Shown here in pieces: positions 1 to 9,100 of a stretch of 11,454 nucleotides of DNA (within the stretch, counting starts at the first letter, position 1; each line of letters starts with the position of its first letter). Position numbers and translations under genes: made by a program. The notes below the pieces were generated by a model. That model saw only the letters and a program-made list of their open reading frames with translations. It was not told the DNA's origin and made no database searches. The stretch is from RGIG8700 sp964568815 (GTDB lineage Bacteria > Bacillota > Clostridia > RGIG6154). The stretch is taken from assembly GCA_964568815.1 (NCBI GenBank), contig CAZMRY010000043.1:1-11454 (forward strand), given 5' to 3'.

Positions 1-1202
1 AAGATACCTGCAGTTGAGCAGTTTCTTGTTGACATAACATAATATGTATAGTCATTACCAACACCGTCAATTGTAAATGGTATTAAACATTTTGCTGTAC
101 CTGCTGTACCATTTGCAAGAGATTCAGAACTACTGAAGAATGATGTTGAAATATCATTATTTTTATTAAGTGTTATAGACTTAACAGTTTTTGTTGCATC
201 AACAGGAATTGAATAGCTGTGTACATATCCGTCGAATTCACCGCCTTTATAGTTTCTCATAATTGTGGCAAGCTGCATACTGTACTCAGGAATATATGAT
301 TTTCTTGATGAAAGATGAGGAAGATTGATATTTGAGTTTACAATTTCCTTACCTGCAACTGTGTATGCAGCAACACCATTTGTATTAACAGCGTCATATG
401 TGCTGTATTTTCCCTTTGGAACTGCAATCATTGAATCCTGGAAGTTTGAACCTCCGTTACCAACTAAAAGACCGATTTCTGTCTTGCTTCCGTCTGTATA
501 TTCAATAGTTCCCGGTACATATACAGGAAATTTCTTGTTCGCAGACGAAATCAGCATATTTGTCATAAGCAGATTAATTGCTGTAACTCCGCTCTTGTTA
601 ATGCTGTATGTAGCCTTTTGGCTTTCGCTTGCTGTACCAATGTTTGGATATACACTTGTATTATAAGTCTGTTCTTTAATACCAAGACCGTCTGCAATTG
701 TATTGCCCTCAACATTGTATTTAATACCGATACCCGCATAGTTTCCGTTGAATTTACCTTCTTCAATTTTGCCAAGTTTATACTTAATACCATTAGCATT
801 TACGATATATCTTTCAAGTGTTTCATCATAAGAAACATTTGGATTTGTTTTAAGGTCAACACCGTTTGTGTAAGTGCTTTTTCCTGCTCCCAAGTCAATC
901 ATAAATGCATAGTCTGATGTAGCAGCAGATCTGCTTCTTGGAAAAGATGCGTTTTCTCCTGAAAATACACCTTTATATGGCCAGATTTTGGTTATATTTC
1001 CAGATTCCCAGCCATACCAGTCTGTGCTCTGTCTTTCTGCATAAGTTGCAAAAGCATCATGGAATAAATTAAGTTCAACATATTCCGCAGCAGGTGCATT
1101 TAAAAATTCTTCTCTTGTTTGCTCAGCTGAAACAGGAGCAACGAATGTAGCAACGCTCATAAGCATAGCTACTGTTAAAATTAAAGATATAATTTTTTTC
1201 AT
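1..1202 (-). CDS. Secreted protein of unknown function, C-terminus cut by window edge
   Basis: The reading frame is open from ATG at 1202 to the left edge, giving 400 complete codons with no stop. The product starts MKKIISLILTVAMLMSVATF and has a Sec signal peptide with likely cleavage after VSA at residue 26, so it is exported. I do not recognise a named family. The mature part is rich in Gly, Asn, Thr, Ser and aromatic residues and looks all-beta. The stretch at about 225-250 (VPGTIEYTDGSKTEIGLLVG) and the one at about 325-346 (GYVHSYSIPVDATKTVKSI) resemble jelly-roll sandwich strands of carbohydrate-associated modules; that is a family impression only. A GAAAGGAG site ends 9 bases before the ATG, and the start lies 17 bases after the upstream SLH gene, so it should be the last visible gene of that operon. 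Its true length and any anchor domain lie outside the window. Confidence 0.85.
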   Translation of the reverse strand, partial: MKKIISLILTVAMLMSVATFVAPVSAEQTREEFLNAPAAEYVELNLFHDAFATYAERQSTDWYGWESGNITKIWPYKGVFSGENASFPRSRSAATSDYAFMIDLGAGKSTYTNGVDLKTNPNVSYDETLERYIVNANGIKYKLGKIEEGKFNGNYAGIGIKYNVEGNTIADGLGIKEQTYNTSVYPNIGTASESQKATYSINKSGVTAINLLMTNMLISSANKKFPVYVPGTIEYTDGSKTEIGLLVGNGGSNFQDSMIAVPKGKYSTYDAVNTNGVAAYTVAGKEIVNSNINLPHLSSRKSYIPEYSMQLATIMRNYKGGEFDGYVHSYSIPVDATKTVKSITLNKNNDISTSFFSSSESLANGTAGTAKCLIPFTIDGVGNDYTYYVMSTRNCSTAGI

Positions 1203-1219
1203 AATTTATTACTCCTTTC

Positions 1220-3016
1220 TCAGTTTGCAAGACCTGAAGTCTTTAAGTAGTTGTAAATGATTACTGCAGCCTGTGCTCTTGTGCAGCTGTCTTCAGGTCT
1301 GAATGTGTTGTCTTCAAAGCCGTTGATAATCTTCTTTTCAGAAAGAACTGATACAGCCTCTTTTGCATAATCTGCAATATTTGCATTATCAGCAAATTCG
1401 CTGTTTGTAACTGTTTCCTGAACACCGATTACTCTGTAGAGCATTGTTGCAATATCCTGTCTTGTTACAGACTGTCCGAAACCGAACATATTTTCGCCGA
1501 TACCTGAAATAATACCTGCTTTAACAGCCTTTGCAATAAATGGCTTTGCCCAGCTTGCAGAGTCTACATCATTAAATACAATGTCTGCTTCTTCTGTAAG
1601 ACCTATAGCTATAGAAATCATCTTAACGATTTCTTCTCTTGTAACTGTACCGTTTGGATCAAAGACTCTGTCTGCCTTACCGTTTACCACGCCTTTTACA
1701 TAGAGATATTCAATAGCCTCAACTGCCCACTGAACATCTGCAATATCGTCAAACTTATATTTATATGTATTTGTCTGATTCTGGTCATTCTGATTTAATG
1801 CACCCTGATTTTCAACTACAGGTGGAAGAACAGCTGTTCCGTTAGCAGCAACGCCGCCTACACCGCCGCCGCCACCGCCGCCGCCACCGGTGAGTCCGCT
1901 GCCTGAATTGTTTTCTTTTTCTGCCTGAGCAAAGCCTGCAATAAGACCGTTCAAGCCCTCAATAGTTGCAATTTCTGAGCCATATCCTGAAAGATTGCTT
2001 GCAATATAATCAGTAATTGTACCTGTAACACCTGCTTTTGTTATATTAGCTGATGTTAAGAGAGCATTAATATGTGCATGACCTGTATAGCTTGTTGCAC
2101 CAACCTGCGCACCATTGTTAACGCCTGCACATACAACTGCCTCGATAAATGCATCATAAAGGTCTTCTTCATCTGCAAAATTCTTATTTAAAAGAGCATT
2201 CTTAACCTGTGTCTTACCTTCAGGAGATAAAGTATATTTTTTGCCGCTCTTATCTGAGCCTTCTGTGTAGTATTCATAAACCGAAATGCTGTATTTAGCA
2301 TCAATTCCTGAAACCTTTAACGCAGAATCATACTTAAATGTACCGTCTGTATTAAAGCTGTATGCTGCCTCTTTACCCTGATTTAAAAGCTCAAGAGCTG
2401 CAACCTTTTTGATAATGCTTTGAAGCTTAACTGCATTTTCAGCATCTGTTCCTGCAAATGAACCCAGAGTATCCTCTGCTTTGATTGCACTTACAAGCTT
2501 TAAAATATAAGCATCCATATCAAGTGCAATTTCTGTTGAAACAAGAGGCTCAAATTTATCTATTGATAAGTTCTTTAAAACAACCTCTGTAGTAAGCTTT
2601 GTTTTAATTGTTGCAGTATCATCAGCTTTTGCCGCATCTATAATAGCTTTGGCATCTGTTTCGGTATCTTCTGCACCATAGTAGAAGGAATCTTTTTCAA
2701 TACCGTCTGCATAAACTGTATATGTGCCCTTTTTAGCCTCAAACAGTGTAAATTTATAGGTAAATTCGCCGTTTTCACCAATTTTTACTTCTCTGATGTT
2801 CTGTACTGCTTTATCTTCAACATCATCCTTGTCATAACCTGGGTTTGTTACAAGTAAGATAAATGAAGCGTTTGCCGTGCCTGTACCTGTAATTGTAACA
2901 GTCTGTGTTGAAAGGTCAACATCGGCAGGGTTTACAGTTACTGCGGCTGCCGCTGAAACTGTAAGAGTTGCAAGCACCATAAGTGATGCAAGTAAAACTG
3001 AAATAATCTTTTTCAT
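1220..3016 (-). CDS. SLH-domain cell-surface protein (C-terminal SLH triplet)
   Basis: Exported protein of 598 residues. The signal peptide ends near residues 22-25 (VSAAAA). Residues about 25-115 look like a small Ig-like beta domain (VTITGTG, GEFTYKFTLFEAKKGTYTVY). Residues 117-365 are mostly helical and Ala/Leu-rich, of the kind seen in uncharacterised clostridial SLH proteins. A Gly-rich linker (about 372-391) and a Gln/Asn-rich stretch lead to three SLH repeats at about 422-472, 480-531 and 540-592. Their TRAE-type motifs read TREE, TRQD and TRAQ, and all keep the TR pair. SLH triplets typically bind pyruvylated secondary cell-wall polymer, so the protein should be anchored non-covalently on the wall with its N-terminal part outward. 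It starts 20 bases after the previous SLH gene with an AAAGGAGA site 10-11 bases before the ATG, consistent with one operon. No catalytic domain is recognisable; a structural, scaffold or adhesion role is inferred. Confidence 0.93.
   Translation of the reverse strand: MKKIISVLLASLMVLATLTVSAAAAVTVNPADVDLSTQTVTITGTGTANASFILLVTNPGYDKDDVEDKAVQNIREVKIGENGEFTYKFTLFEAKKGTYTVYADGIEKDSFYYGAEDTETDAKAIIDAAKADDTATIKTKLTTEVVLKNLSIDKFEPLVSTEIALDMDAYILKLVSAIKAEDTLGSFAGTDAENAVKLQSIIKKVAALELLNQGKEAAYSFNTDGTFKYDSALKVSGIDAKYSISVYEYYTEGSDKSGKKYTLSPEGKTQVKNALLNKNFADEEDLYDAFIEAVVCAGVNNGAQVGATSYTGHAHINALLTSANITKAGVTGTITDYIASNLSGYGSEIATIEGLNGLIAGFAQAEKENNSGSGLTGGGGGGGGGVGGVAANGTAVLPPVVENQGALNQNDQNQTNTYKYKFDDIADVQWAVEAIEYLYVKGVVNGKADRVFDPNGTVTREEIVKMISIAIGLTEEADIVFNDVDSASWAKPFIAKAVKAGIISGIGENMFGFGQSVTRQDIATMLYRVIGVQETVTNSEFADNANIADYAKEAVSVLSEKKIINGFEDNTFRPEDSCTRAQAAVIIYNYLKTSGLAN
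1862..1888 (-). repeat. 12-bp tandem repeat encoding a nine-glycine linker
   Basis: On the coding strand the codons run GGT GGC GGC GGC, the same four again, then GGT, giving nine glycines at residues 377-385. This is an exact 12-base unit repeated 2.25 times and is far richer in GC than its surroundings. Because the unit is a multiple of three, gain or loss of a copy would change linker length without breaking the frame. It separates the N-terminal exposed part of the protein from the wall-binding SLH repeats. Confidence 0.9.
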
Positions 3017-3036
3017 TTTCTCCGATTCTCCTTTCT

Positions 3037-6000
3037 TTAGTCCTCAACATTAATAACAATTAACTTATAAGTTATTCCGTTGTAATCATGAACGAGAATT
3101 CTTGAACAGCTTGCACCATAATCCTCATAAGATTTGATATCGTTTACTGTTCCTTTACTTACAGTAATTTTTTCGCCTTTGAAATTAATAACTGTAACAA
3201 CAGAAGGGACTGCCCATACATTTGTTACCTGAGTATCATCTGTTTCTTTGTAAATCTTTGCGCTGTCTGAAAGGTCCATATTTGTAACTCCAACAAGTCC
3301 TTCATTTACTCTTACAGCAAAACCCTCAAACATTCTTAATTCGTTAGGAATTTTTGATGGTGTTCCTTCACCTGGTCTGTTTATGCTTGTTCCTGTGACT
3401 GTATCCGTAAATACTGTTCCGCCGTTTTCTTTAACAGTATAAGGATTACCTCCCTTGGAGGATTCAAACAAGCCATTTTCCTGTCCTGCAAATGCACCGC
3501 CCATCTTTCTTGGGTTCTTAGCATAGTTAAGGCTTTGTCTGTATATAAGACCTGCATATACAACATTTCCGTTTAATGTATGTACATTGATTATATCGCC
3601 TGTTTTTACACTGTAAGCAGGAGTTTCATCTCCGTTGTTAACAAAGCCCTTCATTTTTTCAAATGCACCTGTTGAGCTTTCATATACAACAGAAGACTGT
3701 GCTCCGCCACTTGCTGCAGCAAGCTCTGTGCCTTCAATTCTTACAACAGGATCTCCATCAACATTAAGTGCCTGTTTAACAGATTCTACAATAACAAATG
3801 CTATATTTCTTACGCCCGGAGTATAGTTTGTAAGCTTATCAGTTTTCATAACAACATACTTAGCATTGTATGACTTAGGATCTGTATTGTAAGCTGTAAC
3901 ATTTCCGTATTTCATATCGTTTGAAAGTGCAGAGATTGTCTTTATCTGATACTTTGTCTGCTCGTCTGTTACATCACCTGTAGAAATGAAGAAAAGTTTC
4001 GGTGAATTTTTTGTAAATGCTTTTCCGCCAAAGCCTTGCTGTAAATAATCTTCGTCATCTGCAGAATAGAATATACCAAGTCTTCCGTTTACTCTGTCGT
4101 CCTGATTTGCAATTGAAAGAGGTATTGTTATTTCAGAAATAAGACCTTCTTCGGTGGTTGTAAATGTGATAAGTGAATCCTTATAGTTTTCAAGAGCGTC
4201 TTTCATATCTTTTGCTTCAAGCTTATCGTATGCGTCGTTTTCATTAGTGAAAGCAACCTTTTCTGCAAGAGCATATTCAACAAAAGCACCTGTTTCGAGG
4301 AAAATTCTTGCTTTGTAGTCTTTTTTAAGCCCTCTGCCGTCTTCAGCAACTTTAATTAAAATACCAAGATTTGAAAGAGTTGTTGCTGATGAATCAAAGT
4401 ATGCGATTTCGCCGAAGGTATTAAAGTATGCAGTTGCTTCAGCTCCAAGCTCAGGAACCGTTACAGCATTTGAAGTTACAAGCTCACTTGCAAGTATATA
4501 TTCGTTGCCTTCAGCATCATAAACATATGAATCACCAAGCTCGTCAACAGATTTTCCGCCTATTGTGATTTTTTCTTTCTTGTCAGAGATAACAATTTTG
4601 ATTGCATTTTCGCTCTTTGCAACATCAATAACTGTGCCTGATTTAATATCATCAAAAGAAGCGGTCATACCATTCTTTATAATAGTAATTTCTCTGTTTT
4701 TGTTATTTTTTTCGCTTAAATCAATATTTATATAATCACTTTCTGTACCTGGTTCAACAAGACCGTTTGAGATAAGTCTATCGCTTGCAACTACATTCTT
4801 TACATACATTGAAACAAAGCCTTCAATAACAATTGTGTCATAAACGTCACCTGCACCTGATTTAAGTGCTGTAACAGTACCATTTGAGAATGCCTTGATT
4901 TCTTCTTTTGTAACACCGTCAACCTTACTTCCGTTGAAAATTATAGTAGGAACATTTGCGATATCAAGATAATCTTTGTCTTCGTTTTCATCGATGTATT
5001 CAAGTTTTCCGTTTGTAAGGTTTTCAAAATTATCTATTTCAATTACGAAATCCTCGCCGTCTTCAGCAAGAGCCGCATAGATAACTATTTTTCTGCCTGT
5101 ATCTTCGTCTTCTGTAACATAGAATTCAACATATCTTCCGATAAAGCTTTTTGCGTAGTCTGCTTTTTCAGAAAGGTCAAATATTACATTTCCGATTTTG
5201 ATTTCGTCGTCATCAATTGCTGATGCACCTGAAATTGCAGTTGTACCGTTGTCTGTAACCTTACCTTCGTATCTGTAAACTTCCAAAACATCATTTAAGA
5301 AGGTTTTATCTGATGTTTCATATGTAGCAACACCTTCGTCGTTAATAACGGTTGTCGCAATCATATTAACATCAAACATATTATAGAGCATTTTAGCAAG
5401 CTCACCGCGTGTAATTGGGTTTTCGCCGTAGTTATTGATACCCTTTAACACTTTTAATGTGCTTGCGATATAGTTAGAACCTGCAGGATATCCGCCGTTT
5501 ATGTTTGCAAACTGCTCATAGCCTAAGATTTTAACTAAAACCTTGTTAACCTGATTAACTGTAACAGGGTCTTCAGGTGAAAATTCGTTTTCTGATGTAC
5601 CAATCATATAACCGATATCTGTAATCTGTGTGATTACATCATAAGCCCAGTGTGATGTAGGAACATCAGCAAATTTCTGAACTTTTTCAGCAACTACAGG
5701 TGCTGATGTGCTTTCTGTGCCTGTAATAAGACCGCTGTTTGGTGTTAAAAGAACATTATCAAGGTCTTCAGGTATTTTGAATGTATAATACCATGCGTTT
5801 TCCTTAGCTACATCGCCGTAGTTAATCTGAAGTAAAACGGTGAGTACCTGAGCAAATTCTGCTCTTGTGAGATTTGCGTCAGCATTAAAAGCGCCTGTTT
5901 CATCGCCGTTAATGATGCCCATTGCTTTAATTACATCAATTTCCTTTGCATATTTTGCAGCCTGAGTGGTTGCACCTGTATCTTCAGCATATACCATAAC

Positions 6001-6066
6001 GAACATACTGAAAACCATAGTCAAAGCAAGGATAACTGAAATAATTCTTTTCATTGAATTCATCAT
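3037..6066 (-). CDS. SLH-domain protein with large unassigned C-terminal region
   Basis: Exported protein of 1009 residues. The signal peptide runs to about residue 27 (VYA before EDTG). Three SLH repeats follow at about 36-80 (TRAE motif intact), 131-183 (FADVPTSHWAYDV; its TRAE position reads TVNQ) and 187-235 (TRGE). About 50 residues separate repeats 1 and 2. The remaining 770 residues match no domain I can name. They are acidic, rich in Asp, Asn, Lys, Ile and Val, and appear to be built of short beta modules (for example YEGKVTDNGTTAISG and FIGRYVEFYVTEDED). Such SLH-plus-beta proteins are common and uncharacterised in Clostridia, and an S-layer or surface-scaffold role is inferred. Three in-frame ATGs lie at 6066, 6063 and 6054. 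A TAAGGAGAGA site sits 7 bases before the first and 10 before the second, which favours those over the third, even though the MKRIIS start at the third aligns with the neighbouring signal peptides. Confidence 0.93.
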   Translation of the reverse strand: MMNSMKRIISVILALTMVFSMFVMVYAEDTGATTQAAKYAKEIDVIKAMGIINGDETGAFNADANLTRAEFAQVLTVLLQINYGDVAKENAWYYTFKIPEDLDNVLLTPNSGLITGTESTSAPVVAEKVQKFADVPTSHWAYDVITQITDIGYMIGTSENEFSPEDPVTVNQVNKVLVKILGYEQFANINGGYPAGSNYIASTLKVLKGINNYGENPITRGELAKMLYNMFDVNMIATTVINDEGVATYETSDKTFLNDVLEVYRYEGKVTDNGTTAISGASAIDDDEIKIGNVIFDLSEKADYAKSFIGRYVEFYVTEDEDTGRKIVIYAALAEDGEDFVIEIDNFENLTNGKLEYIDENEDKDYLDIANVPTIIFNGSKVDGVTKEEIKAFSNGTVTALKSGAGDVYDTIVIEGFVSMYVKNVVASDRLISNGLVEPGTESDYINIDLSEKNNKNREITIIKNGMTASFDDIKSGTVIDVAKSENAIKIVISDKKEKITIGGKSVDELGDSYVYDAEGNEYILASELVTSNAVTVPELGAEATAYFNTFGEIAYFDSSATTLSNLGILIKVAEDGRGLKKDYKARIFLETGAFVEYALAEKVAFTNENDAYDKLEAKDMKDALENYKDSLITFTTTEEGLISEITIPLSIANQDDRVNGRLGIFYSADDEDYLQQGFGGKAFTKNSPKLFFISTGDVTDEQTKYQIKTISALSNDMKYGNVTAYNTDPKSYNAKYVVMKTDKLTNYTPGVRNIAFVIVESVKQALNVDGDPVVRIEGTELAAASGGAQSSVVYESSTGAFEKMKGFVNNGDETPAYSVKTGDIINVHTLNGNVVYAGLIYRQSLNYAKNPRKMGGAFAGQENGLFESSKGGNPYTVKENGGTVFTDTVTGTSINRPGEGTPSKIPNELRMFEGFAVRVNEGLVGVTNMDLSDSAKIYKETDDTQVTNVWAVPSVVTVINFKGEKITVSKGTVNDIKSYEDYGASCSRILVHDYNGITYKLIVINVED

Positions 6067-6093
6067 TTTATCTCTCCTTATCTAACCTTTTTC

Positions 6094-6123
6094 ATTGTAG
6101 GGACAGATGTGGACATCTGTCCG
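6094..6123 (-). promoter_or_regulatory. Weak candidate promoter ahead of the SLH genes
   Basis: On the minus strand, TACAAT at 6099-6094 differs from TATAAT at one base. It lies 18 bases after CGGACA at 6123-6118, which matches TTGACA at four of six positions. Transcription would begin near 6087, just before the TAAGGAGAGA site. The -35-like hexamer and spacer overlap the first palindrome, so the match may come from the repeat rather than from promoter function. Confidence 0.25.
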
Positions 6124-6153
6124 TATAAGGGTCGATGTAGGCATCGACCCTTA
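6101..6153. repeat. Pair of adjacent intergenic palindromes (REP-like)
   Basis: Two inverted repeats lie back to back in the 109-base gap after the beta-helix gene. The first (6101-6122) has perfect 9-base arms GGACAGATG/CATCTGTCC around a 4-base loop. The second (6126-6153) has perfect 12-base arms TAAGGGTCGATG/CATCGACCCTTA around a 4-base loop. Both share the inner GATG...CATC core and the outer GG/CC pairs, while three consecutive pairs between them differ in a compensatory way. Neither is followed by a T-run on the minus strand. On the plus strand a T6 run begins at 6163, ten bases past the second stem, too far for a standard intrinsic terminator. Short dispersed palindromes of this kind are common between genes in gut Clostridia (recalled). 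Possible roles are mRNA 3'-end protection of the enzyme message or a mobile REP-type element. Confidence 0.8.
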
Positions 6154-6175
6154 AGGTTCTGCTTTTTTAATATTA

Positions 6176-9100
6176 TTATTTAACACTTGTGTAATACTTA
6201 ATCAGTGCATCAAGTCCGCCAAAGATTAAATCTTTGTTAAACGGTGTGTTTGTAATAGTAATAAGTCCGCTGCCTGATTCCTCCCAGAATACCTGCTTGC
6301 CAAGGTCTTCAGAAATAACTCTTATAGGAAGCATCATTCTGTTGTTTACTATAGTTGCAGGCTGGTCAAGTGTTCTTGCCTGTCCGTCATAGTAATATGT
6401 TGTCTGGTTTTCAGTGAATTTAAGGATATGACCGTCTGCAACAACTGTTGCCGTTGCTGTAGCACCGTCCCATGTAACCTTAGCACCGAATGCCTCAGAA
6501 ATAAATCTTATAGGAACAAGTGTTCTGCCGTTAACAACCGCAGGAGCTGCCTGGAGGTAGCTGTGCTGACCGTTAATCATAGCAGTCTGCTTGCCAACAT
6601 TAAGGATAATACTGTCGCCGTTTGCCTTAACAAGCTGTGTAAAGAGCTTATCATCCTTAGTTGCTTCGATAAACTTGAATGCACCCACAAGCATTTCACC
6701 ATTACCTGAACCAAGAATTTCAACATCAAGCTCTGAGTTTGTATCCTGAAGTGCACCGAGATAAATCCACCCTGCTTCGCCGTTCTTATTATCAATTTTA
6801 AATACTCTGTCTTCACCGTCGTAGGTAGATTTTGTGCTTAAGGTAACATTTGTGTCACCCTTTTCAGCTTTACCTACCCAGTAATAAACATGCTGATATT
6901 CATAAGGTGCATCAAAGTTTACTAATACTTTTTCCTGCTCTGTCTGTTCTTTAGCAAGGAGACGAACACCGTTTACACCAATCTGTGTTTCTTTCCATGT
7001 TTTCTTGTCCGCAAAGGTGTAAACATTCTCATTAAGATTAATAACAGTACCTTCTTTAAGGTAATAATCTGAATAAAGCTCGTCAAGAACTATGCTTCCT
7101 GTTGATGCAGGCCATACTTCCATGTCGTTCTTAGCATAATCGTAGAATACAACCTCGCCGTCGTCTAAAAGTCCGTTAGGGTCTAAAACATCGCAAAGTG
7201 CAATGTCGTTGATGTAAAGAACAACTCTTGTTCCGCCCTTAACATTAGGTGCACCGAATTTAACATTAAAGCTTTCGCCCGGTGTGTAAATTCCGTTATT
7301 TGGAATAATTGCAATAAACTGGTTGATACCGCCGCTGAATCTCTGAACTTCAATCTGGTCTGCCTTAAATACTGCTGCATAGCAGTTTGTGCTGTAGAAG
7401 TTCTTTGCAGGCTCTGCATTCTTGATTGTAATCGCCTGATATTTATCCGCAGGATTTACAACTAAATCCATATTGTAAATATCAGTTTTTCCGCTGCTGC
7501 CAATATTGAATACAGCATATCTGATAGGAATATCTCCTCTTACATTAAGATACTGATGGTCTTCAGGAGTTCTTAATGTTATAAGACCGTCGCTGTTTTT
7601 CCAGTTACCCGTACTTATAACATTTGAAAGTGTTGCAGTAGCATCTTTAATTTCGTAAACCTCTTCAACCTTTTCTTCATCTTCTTTTGGAGCAGAGTTT
7701 GTAAGCTTCATTTCTTTGTATTCTTCGTTGTCCATAATCTCCATAGTAGGACCTGCAGCTGAAGAATAGAATGTTAAGTAACCAGGTTCTGTTGTAGGAA
7801 GAACTGTGTCTACCTCATCATAAATTACTGTTCCGTTTAATTCAAAGTAGTATCTTACACCTGCAATAGTGTTTACGATACCATAAGCAACATCTGCCCA
7901 TTCGCCGTTCTTAAGGTAGGAGTTGTTAACTGTCTTTAAGATACTTGCCTGAGTTCCTCTTCGCTGAACTTCAACCTGTTCAGGCTTAATAACAACCATG
8001 TAACCATTACCTGAATAGCTGTGGTGCTGGAGTGTTGTTTCTCTGAGCTTGACAGATGTCCATGCAGTGTTTCCTTCAGGCCATGTTATCTTCATCTTGA
8101 ATCGGCTGATTTCACCAACGCCTACTTTTTCAGGAGCTGTGAATGATGCCGCACCGTTAAAGTTAATTTTAACAGTCTTTGATTCCTCGTCAAATGTAAC
8201 TGCGTCTGCTGTATCAAACTTACCGCCGCTGTTAGATAACCATTCTTCCGGCTTAACAACGCCGTCTTTAAACATAAAGTGGAGATTTCTTTCTTCTGAA
8301 TATACGCCTGCTGATACTTCTTCGTATACTTTTGTAAGCTCTGCTTCAGCAGCATTAACTTCAGCCTGTGTAGCCTGACCGTCTGACATAGAAGCATAAA
8401 GTTTTGCTTTTGCGAGTGCTTTTTCAAGCTTTTCTTTTGAACCAAACGGATATCCGCCGCCAACTTCGCCTTCAACAAGGTTTACAAGCTTTGAGCTTAT
8501 CTGTTCGATGTTATAGTTAATTGTTTCAAATTTAAGCTTTTCATATGTTGATGTTGTAAAGAGGTAAGGAACACCTGTGCTCATCCAGCTTGAAGGATAG
8601 TTAGCTGAATAGTTCTGTGCCTCAACTGTCCAGTAGTAAGATGTATCTCCAACTTCAAGGTCATCAAAAGTTGCATAAGCATTGTGACAAACCTGTTCCT
8701 TAACGATATTTTTCATTTCAGGGTCTGTTGCAATTCTTATAACATACTGGTCTGCACCCTTTGCGTTTTCCCATACGAATTCTGCCTGCTGAGCGTCAAT
8801 TCCTGTTGTTCCGTTTGCAGGATATAATTTTCTGAAAGGTGAAGTTTCCCCATCAAATAATGGGAGGTGGTCTCTTGTTTCTGAAAGATATACACCTGTG
8901 TCTTTATAATCAAAGTTTTCCTCTGTTAAAGCATTTGGTCTTGATTTTGCAAGCTCGGAGTCTGACTTTAATCTGTAGTCGTTATTTGCATAGTCAACAA
9001 ACTGTTCCTTCATATCTTCTGTGATAAGGGTGTTATTTTCTGCAACAAGTGTTGGCTCAGCGAAAATTCTTTCACCCCATGACCATGGAAGGTTTGCTAT

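Noticed and set aside
325..917. Short open frames on both strands (plus 325-666 and 618-917, minus 563-799)
   Set aside because: They overlap the continuous 400-codon minus-strand frame that has a signal peptide and a good ribosome binding site. Their products have low-complexity, shadow-like composition and no ribosome binding site.
6052..6054. Third ATG (MKRIIS) as start of the larger SLH gene
   Set aside because: It aligns well with neighbouring signal peptides but lies 19 bases from the ribosome binding site; the upstream ATGs are at 7 and 10 bases.
6101..6170. Intrinsic terminator between the enzyme gene and the SLH genes
   Set aside because: The stems are strong, but no T-run follows on the minus strand. 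The T6 run on the plus-strand side is ten bases from the stem, and no plus-strand gene needs terminating.
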